From: Alphaproteobacteria bacterium UBA1002
GTDB taxonomy: Bacteria > Pseudomonadota > Alphaproteobacteria > Rickettsiales > UBA998
NCBI GenBank assembly: GCA_002291845.1
Contig: DBAU01000110.1
Location: 1-64,000, forward strand
Length of the DNA: 64,000 nt
Reading direction: 5' to 3'
Part shown: in pieces, positions 8,659 to 16,151 of the stretch
Layout: each line of letters begins with the position of its first letter
Numbering within the stretch: the first letter of the stretch is position 1
The notes under the pieces: generated by a model
Told to the model about the DNA's origin: nothing
The model's input: the letters and a program-made list of their open reading frames with translations, nothing else
Databases searched by the model: none
Program-made: the position numbers and the translations under genes

Positions 8659-10431
8659 TTAGGCGGCGACCGGCCGCGTCTTGCGCTGATGGTCAGCGAT
8701 GAAGGGGTTATCAGCAATGAACTCGCTATCGCTGAGATAGGGGAACTGGTTGTGCAGCGGATTGCCCAGCTCCAGCTTCGGCTCCAGCACCGTATTCGGG
8801 TGGATGATCACATCGATGATGTGCGCCCCGCCGCTGAAGGGGGATGATGGGATGTCCTCCAGCCGTTCGACGCGCTGATAGCCGATGCCGTATGCCTCGG
8901 CCAGCCTGCCGAAATCCGGGCAGCTGTAGCCGTGGCCGGTAGCGGCATAGCGCCCGGCGAAATTGAGATCCTGAAACTGTTTGATGATGCCGTAGCCGCC
9001 GTTATTCATCACGATGATGCTGACCGGCAGCCCATGCTCGCGGATGACCTGCAGCTCCTGGATATTGAGCTGCATCCCGCCATCGCCGATGACGGCGATC
9101 ACCTGCCGGCCCGGCTGGACCAGTGCCGCGCCGACCGCCGCCGGCAACGCATAGCCCATCGGCGAATTCCCCCCGGCGGTGAAAATGGCCTGACGACGGC
9201 GCAGGAAGGTCTGGAACAGCCAGCACATGGCGGCGCCGGTATCGCCGATGACTACAGCATCCTCGGCGACAGAGCCGCTGAGACGCTCGATGACGGCATA
9301 GGGCGAGAGCGTGCCGCTGCGCTCCGCGAACTGGCTATGCGTTCTGCCGAAATAACGCTCGCGCATCTGCCCGACATAGCTGCGCCATGCGGCAGATTGC
9401 ACCGGCGGGGTTACCTGATCCAGCACGCGGCCGAACCCGGCGAAATTCGCCTGAATCGTCTGGTATTCGTTGATGGCATATTTCCGCAGCTCCTCGCCGT
9501 CCACATCAATGACCAGCACCTCGGCGCTGATGGCGAACAGCTTGGTGTTGGAGCCGCGCTGGCGGTTGTCGAGGCGGCTGCCGAGCACGAGCAGGCGGTC
9601 GCAGTTCTGCACGAGGCAGTTGGCGCCGCGATTGCCGTACACGCCGATCGTGCCGTGGTAATTCGGCGAATGATTATCGAAATAGCGCATGCCGTTCCAG
9701 CTGGCGACGAAGGGGATGCCGTGACGGTTCAGAAAGGCCTCGACGGCAGCCGCTTCCTGGTCGCCGGCCAGACCCGGCCCGGCCCCGAAAATGGCCAGCG
9801 GGCGCTCACCGCCGCGGAAGAACTCGGAAATACGCTGCGCGATGGCGGAATCTTCCGCTGCGCTGCGCGATGGGGCGGCAGGCGGCGCATACTGGACCAG
9901 TTCGCCCATTTCCTCCTGCTGCACATTCATCGGCACGTCGATCAACACCGGGCCCTTGCGGTCACTGATGGCGATATTCCATGCCTTCTCCAGCTCGCGC
10001 CGCAGCTCCTCGCCATTGGTCACCTGCACGGCATATTTGGTGATCGGGCGCACCATCTCGACGATTTTGGTCTCCTGAAATCCGGCCTGCCGCACATCCG
10101 CGCCGAGATATTGGGCGCTCTCGCGCAGATTGATCTGTCCGGTGATGTGAATAGAGGGGATGGAATCGAAATAGGAGCAGGCGATGCCGGTGATGAGATT
10201 GGTGGCACCCGGCCCGGACGTCGCCACCGTCACGCCCGGAATACCGGTGGTGCGCCAGACGGCATCCGCCGCCATCGCCGCGCCCTGCTCATGGTGAAAG
10301 CAGGTATAGCCGAGCTGGGGGTGGCGCTCGATTGCATCGATGATGAAGGCACAGGCACCCCCCGTCATCAGGAAGACGTTGGAGACGCCGCGCTGATGCA
10401 GGAACTCTGCGATATATTCCGAACCATTCAT
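8659..10431 (-). CDS. Thiamine-diphosphate enzyme of the acetolactate synthase/YerE type
   Basis: A 590-residue ThDP enzyme with the three-domain AHAS layout. The N-terminal PYR domain holds the cofactor-activating glutamate in FHHEQGAAMAADA (Glu48) and SGPGATNL. A central FAD-type domain follows, and the C-terminal PP domain has GDGGMQLNIQEL with NNGGYG about 25 residues on, the Mg-ThDP motif. No AHAS regulatory-subunit gene is near. Its place inside a nucleotide-sugar cluster suggests sugar modification, as for YerE in Yersinia, which adds a two-carbon unit to a CDP-3,6-dideoxy-4-ketohexose. The start is the ATG at 10431, one base after the stop of the upstream aminotransferase gene, so the two are coupled. 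Earlier in-frame starts would lie inside that gene. Confidence 0.8.
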   Translation of the reverse strand: MNGSEYIAEFLHQRGVSNVFLMTGGACAFIIDAIERHPQLGYTCFHHEQGAAMAADAVWRTTGIPGVTVATSGPGATNLITGIACSYFDSIPSIHITGQINLRESAQYLGADVRQAGFQETKIVEMVRPITKYAVQVTNGEELRRELEKAWNIAISDRKGPVLIDVPMNVQQEEMGELVQYAPPAAPSRSAAEDSAIAQRISEFFRGGERPLAIFGAGPGLAGDQEAAAVEAFLNRHGIPFVASWNGMRYFDNHSPNYHGTIGVYGNRGANCLVQNCDRLLVLGSRLDNRQRGSNTKLFAISAEVLVIDVDGEELRKYAINEYQTIQANFAGFGRVLDQVTPPVQSAAWRSYVGQMRERYFGRTHSQFAERSGTLSPYAVIERLSGSVAEDAVVIGDTGAAMCWLFQTFLRRRQAIFTAGGNSPMGYALPAAVGAALVQPGRQVIAVIGDGGMQLNIQELQVIREHGLPVSIIVMNNGGYGIIKQFQDLNFAGRYAATGHGYSCPDFGRLAEAYGIGYQRVERLEDIPSSPFSGGAHIIDVIIHPNTVLEPKLELGNPLHNQFPYLSDSEFIADNPFIADHQRKTRPVAA

Positions 10432-10432
10432 C

Positions 10433-12280
10433 TCAGAACATGCGCCGCATGGTGACGTCATAGGCCGTCGCCGCTTCGTATTCGGAAGCAACGATCTCCT
10501 GATAGAAACGCTGCCCGGCCTCGGAGACGCGGCGCATCGGGACGCGCAGAATCTCGGTGAAGCCCAGCGCCTCGTACAGGCGCAGGGCCGGGGCGTTATG
10601 GCCGAGCACGCGCAGATACATGTGCAACAGCGCGAATTCCTGCTTCGCCCAGTCGATCAGCGCGGTGCAGGCCGCCTGCATGATGCCCTTCTCCATGCCC
10701 GCCACACCGCGCACGATGTTGTCCAGCTCGCAGAAGCGCTCCTGATGATTGAAGCGGAACAGGCCGACATGGCCGATCTTCTCGCCCTTCGCGTTCTCCA
10801 CGAAGAAGAGGATGCGGTCCAGTGCCTCGAACAGGGCCTTGTCCATCCAGCGCTGCGTGCCTTCCTCGGTGACGGTGAACTGCGAGGGAAACCATTCCTG
10901 CGCACTGCGCCGCCAGTCAGACAGGAGTCTGACCAGCTCAGGCCGGGAGGAATCCTGCTGCGTGACCGGCACAAGGTGCCCCTTCTGGCTATCCGGGCCG
11001 TAGGTGAAGGAAAGCGAGGGATTCTCCTCGCCGGTCTTGATCCGGCGCAGCGTTCCGGTGGTCTGCTCACGGCGGGCGAGCCAGCCCCCGACCGGCACGG
11101 AAGCGCTGCTGCCGCGCGTGCGCGCCAGAATATCGCGGACATGGCCGCAGATATAGTCGATCTCCTCCTCGGTGCGGTTATGGCCGCTCGGCAGGTTGAT
11201 ACCGCGTAGCCCGACATGATAAGCGGTCGGGTTGGCGGCCTGCGTGAACATCGGGAAGGAGCTGATCGGGTAGAAGATCGGCCGCGAATCAACCTTGCGC
11301 TGCTTCAGCTCGGCAATGAAGGCGTCGCGCTCCAGCGGCACCTTGTCTGACAGGACGATCGAGCTCATCCAGTAGATATTCTTTGCCCAGGGCTTCTGGC
11401 CGTTGATGCTGATCTCCGGGATGTCCTTCAGCCGCTCCTGATACCATTTGAAGATCTGGATGCGGCGCTCCACAATCTCCTCGGCCCGTTCGATCTGCGC
11501 AAGGCCGATTGCCGCCTGCACGTTCGACATCTTGTATTTGAAGCCGATCGACTCGTTGAAGAGAACTTTCGTTTTGCTGCGGCCATGATCGCCAATGATG
11601 CGGGCGCGGTCCATCAGCTCGGCGTCCGAGGTGACGAGCATGCCGCCCTCACCCGTCACCACTGCCTTGGCACCCTGAAAACTGAAGGCGGCGGCATTGC
11701 CGATCGAGCCGGTCTTGCGGCCGAAATATTCCGCGCCGATCGCCTGCGCCGAATCCTCGAAAACGAAGAGATTATGCTTGCGGGCAATGTCCAGCAGCGG
11801 GTTCATATCGCAGGGATGGCCGTAAAGATGCACCGGCATGATGGCCTTCGTGCGCGGCGTGATAAGCCGCTCCACGCTCTCGGGCAGCATGGTCCAGGAC
11901 TCCGGATCGATATCGCAGAACACCGGGGTGGCACCGGTATAGACGACCGCCGAGGCGGTAGCGATCCAGGTCAGCTCCGGCACGATGACCTCGTCGCCCT
12001 CGCCGATACCGGCGGCCAATAGCGCCAGATGCATGGCACCGGTACAGCTGGAGGTGGCCATCGCGTGGCTGGTGCCAACATATCCGGCGAAGGTCTTTTC
12101 AAATTTCCCGAGATATTCTCCCCATTTATCGTTCCAGCCATTTTTCACGGCATCAACGCCATACGCCACTTCGCGGCTGGAAATGGTCGGGCCGGCGGTC
12201 AGGATGAGCTGGGAGATGGTGCGGGGGGCCTCCTCAACATCGGAGGCAAAGGATTTTTTTTCGGCGAGAGAAGGATTCAT
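10433..12280 (-). CDS. Sugar aminotransferase (DegT/DnrJ/EryC1) fused to a GNAT N-acetyltransferase
   Basis: A 615-residue two-domain protein. Residues about 25-385 are a PLP-dependent nucleotide-sugar aminotransferase resembling perosamine synthase: GTSHAMATSSCTGAMHLAL binds the cofactor phosphate, FEDSAQAIGA holds the PLP-ring acid, and Lys205 in FSFQGAKAVVTGEGG forms the Schiff base. Residues about 435-600 are a GNAT domain with HNAPALRLYEALGF as its acetyl-CoA signature. The natural reading is transamination of a 4-keto-6-deoxyhexose followed by N-acylation of the new amine in one polypeptide. It is second-to-last in the minus-strand group rfbF-rfbG-this-ThDP enzyme, 114 bp after rfbG, with its own candidate promoter. 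Whether the substrate is GDP-, CDP- or dTDP-linked is unknown. Confidence 0.82.
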   Translation of the reverse strand: MNPSLAEKKSFASDVEEAPRTISQLILTAGPTISSREVAYGVDAVKNGWNDKWGEYLGKFEKTFAGYVGTSHAMATSSCTGAMHLALLAAGIGEGDEVIVPELTWIATASAVVYTGATPVFCDIDPESWTMLPESVERLITPRTKAIMPVHLYGHPCDMNPLLDIARKHNLFVFEDSAQAIGAEYFGRKTGSIGNAAAFSFQGAKAVVTGEGGMLVTSDAELMDRARIIGDHGRSKTKVLFNESIGFKYKMSNVQAAIGLAQIERAEEIVERRIQIFKWYQERLKDIPEISINGQKPWAKNIYWMSSIVLSDKVPLERDAFIAELKQRKVDSRPIFYPISSFPMFTQAANPTAYHVGLRGINLPSGHNRTEEEIDYICGHVRDILARTRGSSASVPVGGWLARREQTTGTLRRIKTGEENPSLSFTYGPDSQKGHLVPVTQQDSSRPELVRLLSDWRRSAQEWFPSQFTVTEEGTQRWMDKALFEALDRILFFVENAKGEKIGHVGLFRFNHQERFCELDNIVRGVAGMEKGIMQAACTALIDWAKQEFALLHMYLRVLGHNAPALRLYEALGFTEILRVPMRRVSEAGQRFYQEIVASEYEAATAYDVTMRRMF

Positions 12281-12323
12281 GGGCGTAAAAATTTCCTGAA
12301 TGACAAGACGTTGACAGCATCCA

Positions 12324-12352
12324 TGTCTACGCCCTGACTATGGCGCTGTCAA
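12324..12352 (-). promoter_or_regulatory. Candidate sigma70 promoter of the aminotransferase-GNAT gene
   Basis: On the minus strand TTGACA (12352-12347) is followed after 17 bp by TAGACA (12329-12324), 44 bp before the start codon at 12280. The -35 is a perfect consensus; the -10 is weak. Confidence 0.4.
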
Positions 12353-12394
12353 AGGGATTCCGCGAGGATGTACGCGGCGGATAAGCAGGGATTC

Positions 12395-13464
12395 TCACTC
12401 CCCGGCCTGCTCCAGATACGCAGCGATCTGGCGGCGGGTGATAGCGTACATGTCGCTGCCGGCAAGATATTCTCCGAACCAGTCCGCCGTGAGCTGAATC
12501 GCTTCTTTCTGTGTGTAGCGTGGTCGCCAGCCAATCGCATGCTTGATCTGGCTATTATCGAGCCGCAGCGTCAAGGTCTCGTGCAGACGGTCGTCACGCT
12601 CAATGCGGTAGGTGCCGCGGCCCAGCGTGGCGATGAAAATCTTCGTAAGGGCCTCGACCGTGATGGGATGGACGTCATCCGGTCCGAAATTGAAGGCGGA
12701 TGCGAAGGGCGCACCATCGGTATGCAGCCGCGCCGCCAGCATCAGATAGCCGCATACTACCTCGATGACATGCTGCCAGGGACGGATAGCGTCCGGCGAG
12801 CGCAGCACCACTGTTTCTCCGCCCGTCACGCTCTCGACGATATCTGGAATCAGTCGGTCTTCAGAGAAATCACCGCCACCGATGACATTACCTGCTCTCG
12901 CTGAAGCCAAGTGAATCCCGGCAGCATCGAAGAAAGAGCGTCGGTAGGAAGTGGTGATCAGCTCAGCGCAGGCTTTGGACGCTGAATACGGGTCGTGACC
13001 GCCCAACCGGTCTTCCTCGCGGTAGGGCCAGATCCACTCGCGGTTCTCGTAACATTTATCGGTGGTAATGTTGAGCACGGTGCGGCAGGCGCTCTGGCGG
13101 CGCACCGCCTCGAACAGGTGGACGGTGCCGAGAATATGGTCTGCCAGGTCTCCAGCGGATCGCGGTAGGAGGCGCGTACCAGCGGCTGCGCTGCCATATG
13201 GATGATGATATCTGGCCGGGCGGCGCTCAGCGCGGCATCGAGCGCGGCGCTGTCGCGGATATCGCCGTAGGTGGAGCTGGCGATGCGGCTGCCGATAGCC
13301 AACTGCTCGAACATACTACCGCGACGATTCACTGGCGGCAGGGCGAATCCATGCACTTCACCACCCAGCTGCTCCAGCAGCAGCGACATCCAGCTACCCT
13401 TGAAGCCGGTATGGCCGGTGAGGAAAATCCGTTTTCCATCGTAAAAATCTGCCAGACAGATCAT
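12395..13464 (-). pseudogene. rfbG: CDP-glucose 4,6-dehydratase, single-base frameshift
   Basis: An extended SDR dehydratase of about 356 residues split over two frames. The first part, from the ATG at 13464, has the NAD-binding motif LTGHTGFKGSW and ends its homology at YRDPLETWQT. The second part resumes one frame over with ILGTVHLFEAVRRQ, then TTDKCYENREW and the YSASK catalytic Tyr/Lys segment, through to the C-terminus. At about 13137 the coding strand reads ACC AT ATT where ACC AAY ATT (Thr-Asn-Ile) is expected, so one base is missing. There is no homopolymer here to cause slippage. Intact, the enzyme converts CDP-glucose to CDP-4-keto-6-deoxyglucose, the substrate for the dehydratase at 6040. 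Its ATG overlaps the rfbF stop (ATGA). Real mutation and assembly error are both possible. Confidence 0.8.
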
Positions 13465-14255
13465 ACGCAGATATTTCCGTTATCCTGCCAGACTTTCCAT
13501 GGGGCGCCATCTTCCCATAATTTCATCAGGTGGTTCTTGTCCCGTAGCGTATCCATCGGCTGCCAGAATCCAGAATGCCGATAGGCAACCAGCTGCCCAT
13601 CGCGTGCCAAACCCTCCAAGGGCTCGCGCTCCAGCACGGTCTGAGAGGAGTCAATATATTCAAGGGCTTTACGGTTCATGACGAAAAAGCCGCCATTGAT
13701 ATAGGAACCGTCACCCTGCGGCTTTTCAATGAAAGATTTGACCTGACCGCTATCGCCAATCTCGAGTGCGCCGAAACGGCCGGATGGTTTGACGGCGGTC
13801 ACCGTCGCCAGCTTGCCGTGTGCATGGTGGAAATCGACAAGGCGACGAATGTCGATATCGGCCACCCCGTCGCCATAGGTCAGGCAGAAATGTTCATCCT
13901 CTTCAAGAAATCGGCCGATGGCTTTCACGCGGCCTCCAGTCATGGTATTTTCTCCGGTCTCAACTAGCGTCACACGCCAGGGCTCGCTGCGAGTGTCATG
14001 GAAATGCTCAGTGTTCGTACGCATGTCATAGGTAATGTCTGACATGTGTCGGAAGTAATTCGCGAAATATTCCTTAATGTAATAGCCGCGGTAGCCAAGA
14101 CAAATGATGAAATCATTAAAGCCATAATGTGAGTAGATCTTCATGATATGCCAGAGAATGGGCTTGCCACCGATCTCGATCATCGGTTTAGGCTTGAGGT
14201 CTGTCTCTTCAGAAATACGGCTGCCAAAACCTCCGGCGAGCAAGACCACCTTCAT
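13461..14255 (-). CDS. rfbF: Glucose-1-phosphate cytidylyltransferase
   Basis: A 264-residue nucleotidyltransferase with the N-terminal signature VVLLAGGFGSRISEETDLKP and the Lys-containing KPMIEIGGKPILWHI. Later motifs are LTYGDGVADID (metal-binding Asp) and FIEKP, ending in FWQPMDTLRDKNHL, all as in RfbF/DdhA. It makes CDP-glucose from CTP and glucose-1-phosphate, the first step toward CDP-3,6-dideoxysugars. The stop codon overlaps the rfbG start by ATGA, so the two are translationally coupled. The length matches the usual ~257-residue enzyme. Confidence 0.92.
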   Translation of the reverse strand: MKVVLLAGGFGSRISEETDLKPKPMIEIGGKPILWHIMKIYSHYGFNDFIICLGYRGYYIKEYFANYFRHMSDITYDMRTNTEHFHDTRSEPWRVTLVETGENTMTGGRVKAIGRFLEEDEHFCLTYGDGVADIDIRRLVDFHHAHGKLATVTAVKPSGRFGALEIGDSGQVKSFIEKPQGDGSYINGGFFVMNRKALEYIDSSQTVLEREPLEGLARDGQLVAYRHSGFWQPMDTLRDKNHLMKLWEDGAPWKVWQDNGNICV

Positions 14256-14298
14256 ATGCGCTTCCCTTGTACGCTACACATAAATTTTTTCACTGACA

Positions 14299-14328
14299 CT
14301 TATAGGAAGGATCGCGCTGCCTTGTCCA
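14299..14328 (-). promoter_or_regulatory. Candidate sigma70 promoter of rfbF
   Basis: On the minus strand TGGACA (14328-14323) and TATAAG (14304-14299) are 18 bp apart, 43 bp before the rfbF start. It would drive rfbF-rfbG. Found by eye. Confidence 0.35.
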
Positions 14329-14488
14329 GCAGACAGATAAAATCTGCTCCCTATCAGCAGAAACATGGCTTGCTGTTTTTTGTTATGCCGTGAAGAGAAG
14401 GCAACGGTCCGATTTTACCATGCGGGCCTTCCACGTTTTTTCAGGCATATGAAATTGACAGGCACGGTATAGAACATGAACCAATAGT

Positions 14489-15445
14489 TTATCTGGTATG
14501 TTCAAATCCCCTCGCTATCATATCAGCGATAGCTTGACGGTAATTTTCTGTAATTTCTTGATAAGAAACGTTTACCGGGCGTCCAAGGCGTTGGCTGATA
14601 TATTCGGAAAGACTTGGGGCATAGGCAGTCTGAGTGGGGATCTCTTCGTAATCGTATCCCATCATCGTCTTGAACCCCTCCGCAAAGGTCAAGTCGGTGC
14701 GCCGGAGGTTAGGAACGAAGTTCACCATCATTGGTTTGCCGCTGGGGTCATTGGTTTTTGGCATGATGCTTCCGGCATCTATAATCACTGGCGCAAGAAT
14801 GATTTCGCCTGACGGATCACGCAACACTTCTCCATTTTTAATGACCGGAATCAGGCCAATATTACTGCGTTCTGGCCAGATGCTCCCACCTGCATCATGC
14901 TGCTGGACCGTATTATCACCTTTTTTAGAGTATTCCACTTTGGGATCATAAAATACCCGCTGTTGCCCCTCACAATGCTTGAGTAGCATATCCTGAAACA
15001 ATCTTTTCTGAGGATTTTCTGGGCTTAGTACGTGTACCTCAGGCAATAATTCTAGCCACGCGTAACCCTTATCCAATCCCATAGGCATGGTTCTTAGAGG
15101 CTTTAGTAGACAATCTGCCTCCGCTGCAGGGGCTTGTCCATTATGCTCGTTGTGATAGCGGAAAGACACAAGACAAGGTGCTTTTACATCCGCTGGCACG
15201 TATACATGCGATGAAGAACTTATGATTTCCTGCCCAGCACCTGTCCGTACTCGATTTACACCGAGCGCCTTTAACGCGGAAATGGCCGCTTTATCATCGA
15301 ATCGGAGATCAGGCCGCTCACGGACTTTCCGTGGCCCTCCACTCGCCACCAATTGCTCGACGGGCAATGATGCAGTATGGGGGTGCGGAAAAAATCGCAA
15401 TGTCTTGAAATAATCAGTTAAATCCCGAGCAATTGAATTGGTCAT
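14489..15445 (-). CDS. Unknown 318-residue protein
   Basis: I do not recognise this protein. It has no signal peptide or membrane segment and looks like a soluble cytoplasmic protein. It contains many charged and proline-flanked segments, a C-terminal helical region, and the phrases VKAPCLVSFRYHNEHNG, VIKNGEVLRDPSGEIILAPV and MPKTNDPSGKPMMVNFVPN. The start is ATG at 15445 and the frame is long and clean, so it is very likely coding. Codon use is more AT-rich than the GC-rich genes to its left, and both flanks are AT-rich. It lies upstream of rfbF on the same strand, 233 bp away, between the sugar genes and tRNA-Glu. No function is proposed. Confidence 0.65.
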   Translation of the reverse strand: MTNSIARDLTDYFKTLRFFPHPHTASLPVEQLVASGGPRKVRERPDLRFDDKAAISALKALGVNRVRTGAGQEIISSSSHVYVPADVKAPCLVSFRYHNEHNGQAPAAEADCLLKPLRTMPMGLDKGYAWLELLPEVHVLSPENPQKRLFQDMLLKHCEGQQRVFYDPKVEYSKKGDNTVQQHDAGGSIWPERSNIGLIPVIKNGEVLRDPSGEIILAPVIIDAGSIMPKTNDPSGKPMMVNFVPNLRRTDLTFAEGFKTMMGYDYEEIPTQTAYAPSLSEYISQRLGRPVNVSYQEITENYRQAIADMIARGFEHTR

Positions 15446-15666
15446 ATTCGGCAGCTTATTTTATTAGATACGTATCGTATCATAGTGCACAGAGCTTAAT
15501 TTATTAATTATTTAAGAAAATTATGAAAATAAACTGAATTAATTGACTAAGTTCAAATGCAGGCAGCCCCTAACAATCTACTAAAAGAAAGATGTAGTGC
15601 CGTCTTTATTACATCTTAAAAAAATTACACTCGTGACTCTACGCTCATGAGAGTTGGGTTGTAGCG

Positions 15667-15694
15667 TCAGCTGGCGGTAATTACTGGCAGCTGA
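15667..15694. repeat. Imperfect 28-bp inverted repeat
   Basis: TCAGCTG at 15667-15673 is inverted as CAGCTGA at 15688-15694, and the centre is the palindrome GTAATTAC (15677-15684). Three mismatched positions on each side separate the two. It could be a hairpin or a protein-binding site; no T-run follows, so it is not a simple terminator. Confidence 0.4.
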
Positions 15695-15704
15695 AACATC
15701 GCGA

Positions 15705-15911
15705 TTATCCGCCGAGTGCATACATCATGCCGCCCAACAAGCTTTCTGAAGGATGCCGCCCTGCGCCGCTGGGATTGTATTTGGCATTCTTGCATTGATC
15801 GTTGGGTAGCTTCGTTGTTGGTTCTTTTCCCTCCCAAAGCAAAAATACCAACAAATTCGTGGCTGTATTGTGCGGCGTCAGATGCCTCTGGAGTCTTTTT
15901 ACCAACGGCAC
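15705..15911 (-). CDS. Possible small gene or gene remnant (68 codons)
   Basis: A minus-strand frame from GTG 15911 to TAA 15705. Its composition is ordinary for the genome although the DNA to its left is AT-rich. The C-terminal half contains NDQCKNAKYNPSGAGRHP and ends LLGGMMYALGG. There is no Shine-Dalgarno sequence and upstream in-frame stops come quickly, so it may be the 3' remnant of a lost gene at the island edge rather than a working gene. I do not recognise it. Confidence 0.25.
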   Translation of the reverse strand: MPLVKRLQRHLTPHNTATNLLVFLLWEGKEPTTKLPNDQCKNAKYNPSGAGRHPSESLLGGMMYALGG

Positions 15912-15963
15912 ACTGAAAATCTAGGTTTCTTGCTGTTCTTTGGTCTTACTTGCTGGAAGATTT

Positions 15964-16038
15964 TGGCGACCCCTACGGGACTCGAACCCGTGTTCCTACC
16001 GTGAAAGGGTAGTGTCCTAACCGCTAGACGAAGGGGTC
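15964..16038 (-). tRNA. tRNA-Glu (anticodon UUC)
   Basis: A complete cloverleaf on the minus strand. The 7-bp acceptor stem pairs GACCCCT with AGGGGTC, the anticodon stem is CTACC/GGTAG around the loop CTTTCAC (anticodon TTC), and the T arm is CGGG TTCGAGT CCCG. The discriminator is G at 15967, followed by a genome-encoded CCA at 15966-15964. It reads toward the polysaccharide island, so its 3' end is the boundary on that side. Confidence 0.95.
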
Positions 16039-16151
16039 GTCGGGCGCGGTGCGCGAGGGGGTTAACTAGCCTGTTTCGCGGGGGGAAGTCAACCGGAATT
16101 TCGGGGGGCTGCCGGGCGTGGCCACAGGGCTGCTGGCAAGGCATGGAAGGC

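Larger units (their letters stand above)
15446..15963. other. AT-rich gap next to tRNA-Glu, no confident gene
   Basis: About 520 bp between the orphan gene and tRNA-Glu. The left half (15446-15650) is strongly AT-rich. The right half has ordinary composition and contains a small minus-strand frame and an inverted repeat, listed separately. I see no integrase, no transposase remnant that I can name, and no copy of the tRNA 3' end. Confidence 0.5.

Noticed and set aside
8932..10455. A 507-codon plus-strand frame opposite the ThDP enzyme gene
   Set aside because: It is the antisense shadow of a clearly recognised GC-rich gene; its translation has no domain and is rich in His, Arg and Ala.
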